Part shown: positions 1-6,180 of the stretch, one piece after another | How positions within the stretch are numbered: position 1 is the stretch's first letter | How the letters are laid out: every line of letters starts with the position of its first letter | Assembly (NCBI GenBank): GCA_000432915.1 | Contig: HF995240.1 | Span: 57,559-64,581, forward strand | Length of the DNA stretch: 7,023 nt | Source: Firmicutes bacterium CAG:194 | GTDB taxonomy: Bacteria > Bacillota > Clostridia > Lachnospirales > Lachnospiraceae | Reading direction: 5' to 3' | Translations under genes and position numbers: made by a program | Notes under the pieces: generated by a model | The model's database searches: none | What the model saw: only the letters and a program-made list of their open reading frames with translations | What the model was told of the DNA's origin: nothing

Positions 1-681
1 AGCAGGAATACAGAAGAATCCAAAGCTCTCATCAGTGAGGAAATGAATCAGGGGATAAATACAATCATATTTACACCACATTTTTATGCGCAGAGGGATT
101 CCGTAGGTCATTTCTTGGAAAAGCGTGCAAACAGCTTTTCGCGCTTACAATCAGCAGTACAATTTGATAAGATCGGACTGAAGCCTCATTTAGGTGCAGA
201 GGTATACTATTTTGGTGGAATTGGGAAGGCAGAGATGGTTCCGGAGCTTTGTGTGACAGGAACAGATATTCTGCTGTTGGAAATGCCATTCGGTCAGTGG
301 ACAAAGGCTGTCTACGAAGATGTGGAGCAGCTTGTAAAGAAGCGGAAGCTGACTGTGATTCTGGCACATGTTGAGCGGTATTTTCAGTTCCAAAAAGACA
401 GCTCAGTCATGGAGCAGGTATTGGCGCTGCCGCTGATCGTGCAGCTGAATGCGGGAAGCCTTCTAGGCGGCGTAAAGCTTACCGATTTTGCAGGCAGAAA
501 GAAAAAGAAGCAATGCCTGTCCCTTCTTTCCGAAGACAGAGATATCCTGCTTGGTACGGATGCCCATAATATGGTAAGCCGTAAGCCTAATATGGAGGCT
601 GGCAGAGCAGTAGTCAGAGAAGCACTCGGCGCAGAGAGACTTGACAGGATCGATGCACTGGGCAGCAGGCTGTTTGGCTGA
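1..681 (+). CDS. cpsB: CpsB/CapC-type PHP tyrosine-protein phosphatase, 5' partial
   Basis: Metal-dependent phosphotyrosine phosphatase of the PHP fold, expected to act in the cytoplasm on the tyrosine cluster of the partner BY-kinase. The frame is open from base 1, giving 226 residues to TGA at 679-681. The family is usually about 240-255 residues, so roughly 20 N-terminal residues are missing, including the first His-x-His metal motif; the ATG at 43 is internal. Numbering from base 1, visible metal/catalytic motifs are TPHF (H27), LGAEVYY (E67), ILAHVERY (H123), QLNAGSL and LGTDAHN (D187, H189). The ending RKPNMEAG then a helical tail is typical. It lies 27 bp upstream of the LCP gene, in the same order as many Firmicutes capsule operons. 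A histidinol-phosphatase-like PHP enzyme is a less likely alternative, given the kinase and adaptor downstream. Confidence 0.9.
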   Translation, partial: SRNTEESKALISEEMNQGINTIIFTPHFYAQRDSVGHFLEKRANSFSRLQSAVQFDKIGLKPHLGAEVYYFGGIGKAEMVPELCVTGTDILLLEMPFGQWTKAVYEDVEQLVKKRKLTVILAHVERYFQFQKDSSVMEQVLALPLIVQLNAGSLLGGVKLTDFAGRKKKKQCLSLLSEDRDILLGTDAHNMVSRKPNMEAGRAVVREALGAERLDRIDALGSRLFG

Positions 682-708
682 TCTGCAGCAGATAGAAAGG
701 TTACAACT

Positions 709-1782
709 ATGATACATAATAAAAAAGTACAAGTATTCCTTGGTGTGCTTCTGCTTGTTGTAGTGCTGGCTGCCATGTATTTTGGCCTGCATGCGCTGGA
801 TCGAAGAGATACCGGAAATACAGATGATGAAGAAGATGATTACGCTTATGTATCAGGCGATAATGAGATCATTTTCGACGGAAAGATTTACAAGCTGGAT
901 CATAATGTGAAAAACTACCTGATCATGGGTACGGATGCAAGCGGTAATGAGGATGCCAAGGGAGAAGCATATCAGGGCTCCATGGCGGATTTCCTTATGC
1001 TGATGATGATTGACGAGACTGATAAGAAGTATGGATTTATGCCACTCAACAGAGATACCGTTACTGATATCCAGATGATCGATCATAATGGGGATCTGAT
1101 GGATTACCGGAAATTATATCTTTGTACCGCACACTGGTATGGCGGTTCAAAGCGGCAGAGTTGTATCAATACAGCAGATGCGGTTTCCGATTTTCTGCAT
1201 GGCGTTCCCGTGAATGGCTATCTGGCAATTCCGATGGATCATATATCGGATCTGAATCATGTGCTTGGCGGTGTAACAGTTACGCTGGAAGATGATTTTT
1301 CAAAGGAAGATCCGGCAATGACAGCAGGCACAACACTGACACTGACCGACGAGCAGGCAGCAATTTTCCTGCGGGGCAGAATGGAAGTCGGTGATGGCGA
1401 AAATACATCCCGTATGAGACGCCAGAAAGCATATCTGCAGGCAGCAATCTCACAGATACAGCTGCAAAGCAGTGAGGATGCAAAATTTATGGCAAAGGCA
1501 TATCAGCAGATTATGGAATATGCCACGTCAGATATGAATATGAATGCGATTACAAAGCTTGGACAGCATCTGGATGAATACGAGTCGCTTGGATTTGTTG
1601 AGATAGCAGGGGAGACGAAGCTTGGTTACGACAGATTGGAAGACGGCAAAGAACATGCAGAATTTTTTGCAGATGAACAGTCACTGAAGGATGCAGTATT
1701 CAAACTGTTCCCACTCAAAGATACAGGGGAGAGGGAAGAAGATGCATCAGATGAATCAACAGATTCCTCAGACAGTGAATAA
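709..1782 (+). CDS. LytR-CpsA-Psr (LCP) family cell-wall polymer transferase
   Basis: LCP proteins transfer lipid-linked glycopolymers such as capsule or teichoic acid onto peptidoglycan, outside the membrane. This 357-residue protein has a short basic N-terminus, one membrane segment (about residues 8-28, VFLGVLLLVVVLAAMYF), an acidic linker (TDDEEDDYAY, 38-47) and an LCP domain from about 68 to 250. Recognisable elements are NYLIMGTDASG (69-79), MADFLMLMMID with D94, MPLNRDT with R115 and D116, FLRGR (R222, R224) and SRMRRQ (R235, Q239). The place two residues before D94, normally Arg in an R-S-D motif, is Met92. The C-terminus is an acidic Ser/Asp/Glu tail (about 341-357). The ATG at 709 is preceded by AGAAAGG at 694-700. 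The neighbouring phosphatase, adaptor and kinase genes point to capsule or exopolysaccharide attachment rather than a housekeeping LCP. Confidence 0.9.
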   Translation: MIHNKKVQVFLGVLLLVVVLAAMYFGLHALDRRDTGNTDDEEDDYAYVSGDNEIIFDGKIYKLDHNVKNYLIMGTDASGNEDAKGEAYQGSMADFLMLMMIDETDKKYGFMPLNRDTVTDIQMIDHNGDLMDYRKLYLCTAHWYGGSKRQSCINTADAVSDFLHGVPVNGYLAIPMDHISDLNHVLGGVTVTLEDDFSKEDPAMTAGTTLTLTDEQAAIFLRGRMEVGDGENTSRMRRQKAYLQAAISQIQLQSSEDAKFMAKAYQQIMEYATSDMNMNAITKLGQHLDEYESLGFVEIAGETKLGYDRLEDGKEHAEFFADEQSLKDAVFKLFPLKDTGEREEDASDESTDSSDSE

Positions 1783-1825
1783 GCAGGAATAAAGAGAAAC
1801 TACAGACACAGGAAGGAATACAAAC

Positions 1826-2629
1826 ATGAGTCAGCAAACAGACAAAATAAAGACTCTGTCAAATGCAAATGAAGAAGAGACAGAAATCGATCTGCTTGAA
1901 CTTTTCTACTATTTAAAAGCAAAGCTTGTGTGGCTGATCAGCTTTTTCGTGATCGGTGCAGTGATAGCAGGCCTGATCACCTATTTTCTGATCACACCCA
2001 AATATACAGCAACCTCTAAGCTCTACATGGTATCCGCTTCCAGCGATTCCATTGTCAACCTGTCAGATTTAAATCTTGGTACTTCCCTGACAGATGATTA
2101 TGTAGAACTTTTAAAGATCAGACCGATCTTTGAAGAAATCATCAAAGAACTGGATCTGGATTATACATATGATGAACTGCTTTCCATGACAAGTATCGCA
2201 TCACTCAATAAAACAAGACTTCTGGGAATTACTGTAGAGTCTACAGATCCGGTAGAAGCAAGAGATATTGCAAACGCACTTGCCAATAAAGCAGTCTCTT
2301 ATGTGCCTGAGGTAATGGAAACAGCAACACCGAATATTGCAGAGCTTGCGATCACACCAAAATTCAAGAGTTCTCCGAGCCTTCCGAAGAACACGATCAT
2401 TGGTGCTCTTTTAGGACTGGTTCTTGCCGCCGGTGTATGTACAGTCCGCTTCTTAATGGATGATACCTTTAAGTCCGCTGAGGATGTGGAGAAGACATTT
2501 GGCGTTATGCCACTGACAATCATTCCGGAAGGCAATTTGGAAGGAATCGATGACAAGGCAGAGCAGGAGATCCGTAAACAGAAAAAGAAGGAAAGAAAGA
2601 AACGGAAGAAGGAGGCAGCAAATGAGTAA
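1826..2629 (+). CDS. cpsC: Wzz/CpsC-type chain-length determinant and BY-kinase adaptor
   Basis: Membrane adaptor that sets polysaccharide chain length and activates the separate cytoplasmic tyrosine kinase. It has 267 residues. A cytoplasmic stretch starting EIDLLELFYYLKAK (20-33) is the usual Wzz entry motif. TM1 spans about 35-56, an extracellular domain about 57-188 contains TATSKLYMVS, and a proline-containing segment (PKFKSSPSLPKN, 178-189) leads into TM2 at about 190-210. After TM2, DDTFKSAEDVEKTFGVMPL and IIPEG (about 212-236) match the cytoplasmic segment that contacts the kinase. The last 25 residues are an extra, strongly basic Lys/Arg/Glu tail. AGGAAGGA lies just upstream of ATG 1826. 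The stop codon overlaps the kinase start, which suggests translational coupling and matched amounts of the two partners. Confidence 0.92.
   Translation: MSQQTDKIKTLSNANEEETEIDLLELFYYLKAKLVWLISFFVIGAVIAGLITYFLITPKYTATSKLYMVSASSDSIVNLSDLNLGTSLTDDYVELLKIRPIFEEIIKELDLDYTYDELLSMTSIASLNKTRLLGITVESTDPVEARDIANALANKAVSYVPEVMETATPNIAELAITPKFKSSPSLPKNTIIGALLGLVLAAGVCTVRFLMDDTFKSAEDVEKTFGVMPLTIIPEGNLEGIDDKAEQEIRKQKKKERKKRKKEAANE
2609..2615 (+). promoter_or_regulatory. Shine-Dalgarno that fixes the kinase start at 2622
   Basis: AAGGAGG lies 6 nt before the ATG at 2622, inside the last codons of the upstream adaptor gene. It selects this start over an in-frame ATG at 2550, which would add 24 Arg/Lys-rich residues that are only the adaptor tail read in another frame. 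Confidence 0.85.
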
Positions 2630-3374
2630 TCAGAATAAAGTTATACTTGGAAATATGCCGTCTCTTCCATATGCAATAGAAGAAGCAGTCAACAGACTGC
2701 GTGTCAATATGAGCTTTCTGGGGGAAGATGTCAAAAAGATCATGGTCATCAGTACAATGCCGGATGAAGGCAAGAGCTTCGTGACAATGCAGCTCTGGAG
2801 ACAGATGGCTGAGACAGGAATCGACAGCGTGCTGATCGATGCAGATATGCGAAAATCCGTTATGGTGGATAAATATGACGTCAAAAAGGAAGACGGTGGT
2901 AAGATCCTCGGCTGTTCTTATTATCTGGCAAATGATATCCCGTTAGAGCAGGCAGTACTGAAGACCCAGTATGAGCATGGTGATATCCTGCCAAATAATG
3001 ATAATGTGGTAAATCCAAGCATTTTGCTTGAAAATCATAAATTTGCTGATATGCTCGATGAACTTGCCGGCAAATACAGATATGTGTTTGTCGATGCGCC
3101 GCCGCTGAATCTTGTATCGGATGGTGAGCGGATCGGTTCTCTTTGTGATGGAGCAGTCCTTGTTGTCAGAGGCAATTCCACACCGAAGAGCATTGTCAAA
3201 AACTCTGCACTGCAGCTTGAGCGTGCAGGCTGTCCGCTGCTTGGCGTGGTGCTCAACCGTGTCAAGGGTGCAAACGGTGGCTACTACTATAAACAGTATG
3301 GCGGTAAACACTACGGCTATGGATATGGTAAGGGCTACGGTGACGGCTATGGGTATTACGGAGAGAATAAGTAG
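2622..3374 (+). CDS. cpsD: CpsD/CapB-type tyrosine-protein kinase (BY-kinase)
   Basis: Cytoplasmic bacterial tyrosine kinase that autophosphorylates C-terminal tyrosines and is expected to control polysaccharide polymerisation together with the adjacent adaptor. It has 250 residues from ATG 2622, overlapping the adaptor gene by 8 bp. ATP-binding motifs are Walker A STMPDEGKS (44-52, K51), Walker A' VLIDADMRKS (70-79, D73 and D75) and Walker B VFVDAPP (155-161, D158). The N-terminal oligomerisation helix reads EAVNRLRVN (21-29), where the usual E-x2-R-x2-R pattern has Asn at the first Arg place. DILPN...NPSILLE (121-137) and GCPLLGVVLNRV (203-214) are typical of the family. The tail has 11 tyrosines between residues 221 and 246, interleaved with glycine; this is the likely phosphorylation cluster. 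A MinD/ParA-type ATPase is excluded by the tyrosine tail and the gene context. Confidence 0.93.
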   Translation: MSNQNKVILGNMPSLPYAIEEAVNRLRVNMSFLGEDVKKIMVISTMPDEGKSFVTMQLWRQMAETGIDSVLIDADMRKSVMVDKYDVKKEDGGKILGCSYYLANDIPLEQAVLKTQYEHGDILPNNDNVVNPSILLENHKFADMLDELAGKYRYVFVDAPPLNLVSDGERIGSLCDGAVLVVRGNSTPKSIVKNSALQLERAGCPLLGVVLNRVKGANGGYYYKQYGGKHYGYGYGKGYGDGYGYYGENK

Positions 3375-3414
3375 TTCCGGATAGCCATGGTATGTTATTC
3401 ATTTTGTATGTATT

Positions 3415-3426
3415 CTGCTTCGGCAG
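3415..3426 (+). other. Small UUCG-loop hairpin in the leader of the lysine-rich gene
   Basis: CTGC and GCAG pair around a TTCG loop, giving a 4-bp stem closed as C(UUCG)G, an unusually stable tetraloop. It lies between the kinase stop and the next ribosome binding site. The stem is too short to be a convincing terminator although TTTACATAAATATT follows. It could protect the 5' end of a processed transcript, or it could be chance. Confidence 0.35.
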
Positions 3427-3447
3427 TTTACATAAATATTCTTTGGG

Positions 3448-3455
3448 AAAGGAGG
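3448..3455 (+). promoter_or_regulatory. Strong Shine-Dalgarno for the lysine-rich secreted protein
   Basis: AAAGGAGG is a near-complete match to the 16S rRNA 3' end and lies 9 nt before ATG 3465. It sets the start there rather than at an in-frame ATG at 3387, which would place 26 extra residues before an otherwise normal signal peptide. Confidence 0.85.
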
Positions 3456-3464
3456 ATAAATCCA

Positions 3465-3911
3465 ATGTTCAAGTCACTGAAAAAGGTTTTAGTAGGTGTT
3501 TTAGCTTCCAGCTTAGTTCTTTCAAGCGTTGTATTTGCAGCAGGTTCTGCTACAGATGCTCCAGCAGCAAAAGAATTCTCCAAGGCAGCTAAGAAAGCTA
3601 CAGTTACAGTTGCTAAGGATGTTACAGTAGTTAATGCTGGCGCATTCAACAAAAAGAACGTAAACGTTAAGTTTGCTTCTAAGAAAAAAGTTACTGTAAA
3701 GAGAAACGCTTTCAAGAACGCTAAAAAGCTGAAAACTATCACAGTTTACAAGAACAAAGTAACCTTCAAGAAGGGTGCTTTCGGTAAGCTGAACACAAAG
3801 AAGATGACAATCAAGGTTAAAGGACTGAAGAAGAATTCTAAGGCTTTCAAGAACTACAAGAAAGCATTAAAGAAGGCTGGCTTCAAGGGTAAGGTTAAGG
3901 CAGTTAAATAA
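3465..3911 (+). CDS. Small secreted lysine-rich protein with BspA-like leucine-rich-type repeats
   Basis: A 148-residue protein of unknown function. Residues 1-25 form a Sec signal peptide: basic MFKSLKK, hydrophobic core, likely cleavage after VFA (23-25). The rest is extremely basic: 40 Lys and 1 Arg against 3 acidic residues in the whole chain. Phe residues at 61, 83, 106 and 128 each follow Ala (GAFN, NAFK, GAFG, KAFK), a 22-23 residue period with KLKTITVYKNKVTF between, as in degenerate BspA-like (LRR_5) units. The ending FKNYKKALKKAGFKGKVK resembles the C-terminal cap of longer Lachnospiraceae LRR proteins, which is recalled knowledge. Codons favour GTT/GTA for Val (14/6, none GTC/GTG), AAC for Asn (8 of 10) and TTC for Phe (8 of 10), suggesting strong expression. 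It begins 90 bp after the kinase gene. I infer a cell-surface protein that binds anionic polymer. Confidence 0.8.
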   Translation: MFKSLKKVLVGVLASSLVLSSVVFAAGSATDAPAAKEFSKAAKKATVTVAKDVTVVNAGAFNKKNVNVKFASKKKVTVKRNAFKNAKKLKTITVYKNKVTFKKGAFGKLNTKKMTIKVKGLKKNSKAFKNYKKALKKAGFKGKVKAVK

Positions 3912-3940
3912 TTTTACCTACCTGGATGCATCTTAGGGTC

Positions 3941-3964
3941 CTGGCAAGGCTTCGGCCTTGCCAG
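3941..3964 (+). terminator. Perfect 10-bp UUCG hairpin in the 3' region of the lysine-rich gene
   Basis: CTGGCAAGGC and GCCTTGCCAG pair without mismatch around TTCG, closed by C-G. It begins 29 nt after the TAA. No T-run follows (ATGATCTGTGG), so it is not a standard intrinsic terminator. It may be a 3' mRNA-stabilising structure that blocks exonuclease, working with the real terminator just downstream. Confidence 0.6.
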
Positions 3965-3986
3965 ATGATCTGTGGAATGGATGAAT

Positions 3987-4015
3987 AAAGCTTTCTGCGG
4001 CGCAGGGAGCTTTTT
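3987..4015 (+). terminator. Rho-independent terminator after the lysine-rich gene
   Basis: A 12-bp stem (3987-3998 with 4002-4013, two G-U pairs) with a GGC loop is followed by TTTTTATATA. This should end most transcripts of the phosphatase-to-lysine-rich-protein block, so the dehydratase downstream either depends on readthrough or has its own promoter. Confidence 0.8.
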
Positions 4016-4040
4016 ATATAAAAAGTAAAAATAAATTTAT

Positions 4041-4070
4041 GTGCCCAAAAGCCCGGGAGGGCAAAGGCGC
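4041..4070 (+). other. Possible compound stem-loop upstream of the dehydratase gene
   Basis: An inner stem GCCC/GGGC (4051-4054 with 4059-4062, loop GGGA) sits inside an outer stem GTGCC/GGCGC (4041-4045 with 4066-4070, one G-U pair). An alternative pairing of TGCCC (4042-4046) with GGGCA (4059-4063) competes with it. The sequence is GC-rich within an AT-rich gap. No known riboswitch class is recognised. Confidence 0.35.
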
Positions 4071-4072
4071 AA

Positions 4073-4097
4073 ATGGGATAATGGGATAATGGGGATA
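4073..4097 (+). repeat. Three tandem copies of an 8-bp unit ATGGGATA
   Basis: ATGGGATA occurs at 4073-4080 and 4081-4088, then ATGGGGATA at 4089-4097 with one extra G. It lies 44 bp before the dehydratase start, so a change in copy number would alter the promoter or leader of that gene and not a reading frame. The GGG tracts in it, together with GGGAGGG upstream at 4055-4061, form a loose G-rich array. Confidence 0.75.
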
Positions 4098-4140
4098 AAA
4101 CCTTGTATACATTACAGGGAAAAGAAGGGAAAATACGACT

Positions 4141-6114
4141 ATGTCAAAGGAAAAGATGAACAAAAGAATTGATACGCAAAAAGCGATCAGAGTATTTCTT
4201 CTGGGATTGTATGATGCACTGGCAGTGCTGGTATCCGCATTTCTGGCATTATATATCCGGTTTGATATGCACTTTTCAGCCATAGATTCTAAATATCTGG
4301 AAGCTGCTTTATTGGTGGCACCTGTTACAATTCTGGCTACATGGATCATTTTTAAAATAGAACATTTGTATGATAGTCTGTGGGAATATGCAAGTGTCAG
4401 GGAACTGTTTTTTTCAACAATCTCCTGTGTGCTTGTTGTGATCATCCAGGCTCTCTTTATAATTCTGGTGGATCCATATTATGTACCGAGATCTTTTCAT
4501 TTCCTGTTTCTTTGCTTTTTTCTGCTGCTGGTCGTGGGAAGCCGCTTTTCATATCGCGCAATACGGCTCTTCAGATGGTCGGTTACCGGTAATGACGGAA
4601 AGGGAATTCGGAATATCATGGTCATTGGTGCGGGGCAGGCAGGAAGACTGATCGTGGAAGAAATCAAGCATTCCAATGAGATGGATGCAAGAGTCTGCTG
4701 TATCATAGATGATGACAGAGCCAAAAAGGGAAAATATCTGCGTGGTGTGGAGATTGTCGGAGACAGAGACTGTATCATATCCGCAGTGGAGAAATATAAT
4801 ATCAATCAGATTATATTGGCAATGCCTTCTGCAAGCCGCAGGACGCAAAAGGAAATACTGGATATCTGTAAAGAGACGGAGTGCGAGATGAAGATCGTAC
4901 CGGGTATTTACCAGATGATCAACGGCGATGTGCTTATGAGCAAGCTTCGTAAGGTAGAAGTGGAGGATCTTCTTGGCAGAGATCCGATCAAAGTCAATGC
5001 GGATGATATTTTTAACTATATTACCGGGAAGACTATTCTTGTGACTGGTGGAGGCGGTTCTATCGGTTCAGAACTTTGCAGACAGATCGCCGCACATCAG
5101 CCTGAAACATTGGTTATTTTTGACGTATATGAAAATAATGCGTATGACATCCAGATGGAACTTCGGAAAAATTATCCGGATATGCATCTGGAAACGATCA
5201 TCGGTTCTGTCAGGGACAGCAGAAAGATTTTTCAGGTATTTGAACAGTTCCATCCTGATATCGTATATCATGCGGCCGCACACAAGCATGTACCGCTTAT
5301 GGAAGACAGTCCGTGTGAAGCGATCAAAAATAATGTCATTGGTACGTATAAGACAGCCTTTGCTGCCATGACACATGGCTGCAAAAGATTTGTGCTGATC
5401 AGTACGGATAAGGCTGTTAATCCGACAAATATCATGGGCGCGAGCAAGCGTTTGTGCGAAATGGTCATTCAGGCGTTTGATGCCAAGATCAAGGCGGGAA
5501 AAGCAGATGAGATCCCGCAGCTTTTTACGCATCTGACACAGGATAAATATGTAAATGTACAGGTACAGGAAGCCCTTAAAACAACAAAGACAGAGTTTGT
5601 AGCTGTCAGATTCGGTAATGTACTGGGCAGCAATGGTTCTGTTATTCCACTGTTCCGTAAACAGATTGAAGCAGGAGGTCCTGTTACGGTTACACATCCT
5701 GATATCATCCGTTATTTTATGACGATTCCGGAAGCTGTCGGGCTGGTTCTGGAAGCCGGTACTTATGCAAACGGAGGTCAGATTTTTGTTCTTGATATGG
5801 GAGAGCCGGTCAAGATCCTGGACATGGCAAAGAATATGATCAAGCTTTCCGGCTATACACCGGATGTTGATATCAAGATAGAATTTACAGGGCTTCGTCC
5901 GGGTGAAAAGCTTTATGAAGAGAAGCTCATGGATGAAGAGGGGATTCAGAAAACAGATAATGACCTTATTCATGTAGGGTGTCCAATTCCGTTCAATGTA
6001 GATACATTTTTCGGACAGCTCAGAGAGCTTATGGATGCTTCCTATAAAAATGCGGGGGACATCAGAGATCTCGTAAAGACGGTTGTAACGACTTACAGAC
6101 CGGAGAATCATTAA
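4141..6114 (+). CDS. capD: Membrane-bound nucleotide-sugar 4,6-dehydratase, CapD/WbpM family
   Basis: Converts a UDP-N-acetylhexosamine to the 4-keto-6-deoxy form with bound NAD(P), at the inner face of the membrane, for polysaccharide precursor synthesis. It has 657 residues. Four membrane segments lie at about 17-38, 52-72, 90-110 and 119-137. A first Rossmann domain starts at IMVIGAGQAG (159-168). The catalytic SDR domain starts at ILVTGGGGSIGS (299-310). AAAHKHVPLME (378-388) and ISTDKAVNPTNIMGASK (420-436) are hallmark motifs. Met432 stands where classical SDRs have the catalytic Tyr, with K436 following, as in the Ser-Met-Lys type of large WbpM-like enzymes. RFGNVLGSNGSVIPLF (490-505) and GLRPGEKLYEE (584-594) complete the signature. 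Residues about 447-482 look like an insertion relative to the usual family. AAGAAGGGA lies 10 nt before ATG 4141. The exact sugar product cannot be read from sequence. Confidence 0.93.
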   Translation: MSKEKMNKRIDTQKAIRVFLLGLYDALAVLVSAFLALYIRFDMHFSAIDSKYLEAALLVAPVTILATWIIFKIEHLYDSLWEYASVRELFFSTISCVLVVIIQALFIILVDPYYVPRSFHFLFLCFFLLLVVGSRFSYRAIRLFRWSVTGNDGKGIRNIMVIGAGQAGRLIVEEIKHSNEMDARVCCIIDDDRAKKGKYLRGVEIVGDRDCIISAVEKYNINQIILAMPSASRRTQKEILDICKETECEMKIVPGIYQMINGDVLMSKLRKVEVEDLLGRDPIKVNADDIFNYITGKTILVTGGGGSIGSELCRQIAAHQPETLVIFDVYENNAYDIQMELRKNYPDMHLETIIGSVRDSRKIFQVFEQFHPDIVYHAAAHKHVPLMEDSPCEAIKNNVIGTYKTAFAAMTHGCKRFVLISTDKAVNPTNIMGASKRLCEMVIQAFDAKIKAGKADEIPQLFTHLTQDKYVNVQVQEALKTTKTEFVAVRFGNVLGSNGSVIPLFRKQIEAGGPVTVTHPDIIRYFMTIPEAVGLVLEAGTYANGGQIFVLDMGEPVKILDMAKNMIKLSGYTPDVDIKIEFTGLRPGEKLYEEKLMDEEGIQKTDNDLIHVGCPIPFNVDTFFGQLRELMDASYKNAGDIRDLVKTVVTTYRPENH

Positions 6115-6129
6115 AAAAATGAATGGTAA

Positions 6130-6176
6130 ATGCTTTGCAATAATGGCATAGTTATTGCAAAGCATATTTTCTTTTT
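6130..6176 (+). terminator. Strong rho-independent terminator after the dehydratase gene
   Basis: A perfect 14-bp stem (6130-6143 with 6152-6165) with an 8-nt loop is followed by ATTTTCTTTTT. It starts 15 nt after the dehydratase TAA. Read on the other strand, a T7 run follows about 10 nt beyond the stem, so it may also stop the convergent gene, less efficiently. Confidence 0.9.
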
Positions 6177-6180
6177 ATAA

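Noticed and set aside
384..792. Two overlapping minus-strand frames across the phosphatase end and LCP start
   Set aside because: They lie opposite recognisable phosphatase motifs, have low-complexity Ser/Thr/Cys-rich products, and share no ribosome site or partner.
2550..2621. N-terminal extension of the kinase to an upstream in-frame ATG
   Set aside because: It is only the adaptor tail read in another frame, and a strong AAGGAGG sits 6 nt before ATG 2622, which starts a normal-length kinase.
3112..3384. Plus-strand 90-codon frame over the kinase C-terminus
   Set aside because: An out-of-frame shadow of the Tyr/Gly-rich codons; the Met/Thr/Ala repeats arise from shifting the TAT/GGC pattern.
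3404..3434. Possible sigma-A promoter before the lysine-rich gene (TTGTAT and TACATA)
   Set aside because: The spacing is 19 bp, the -10 is weak, and the small hairpin lies in the spacer; not strong enough to annotate.
3387..3464. N-terminal extension of the lysine-rich protein to ATG 3387
   Set aside because: It would bury the signal peptide behind 26 residues and include the ribosome site as coding sequence; AAAGGAGG precedes ATG 3465.
4055..4129. CRISPR array or transposon end in the gap before the dehydratase
   Set aside because: The only repeats are three adjacent 8-bp units with no spacers, and no terminal inverted repeats or transposase remnants are seen.
5068..6165. Long minus-strand open frame (365 codons) antisense to the dehydratase
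   Set aside because: The + strand frame has clear catalytic motifs throughout; the antisense product is a Cys/Arg/Ile-rich string with no domain, and the frame runs through the terminator hairpin.
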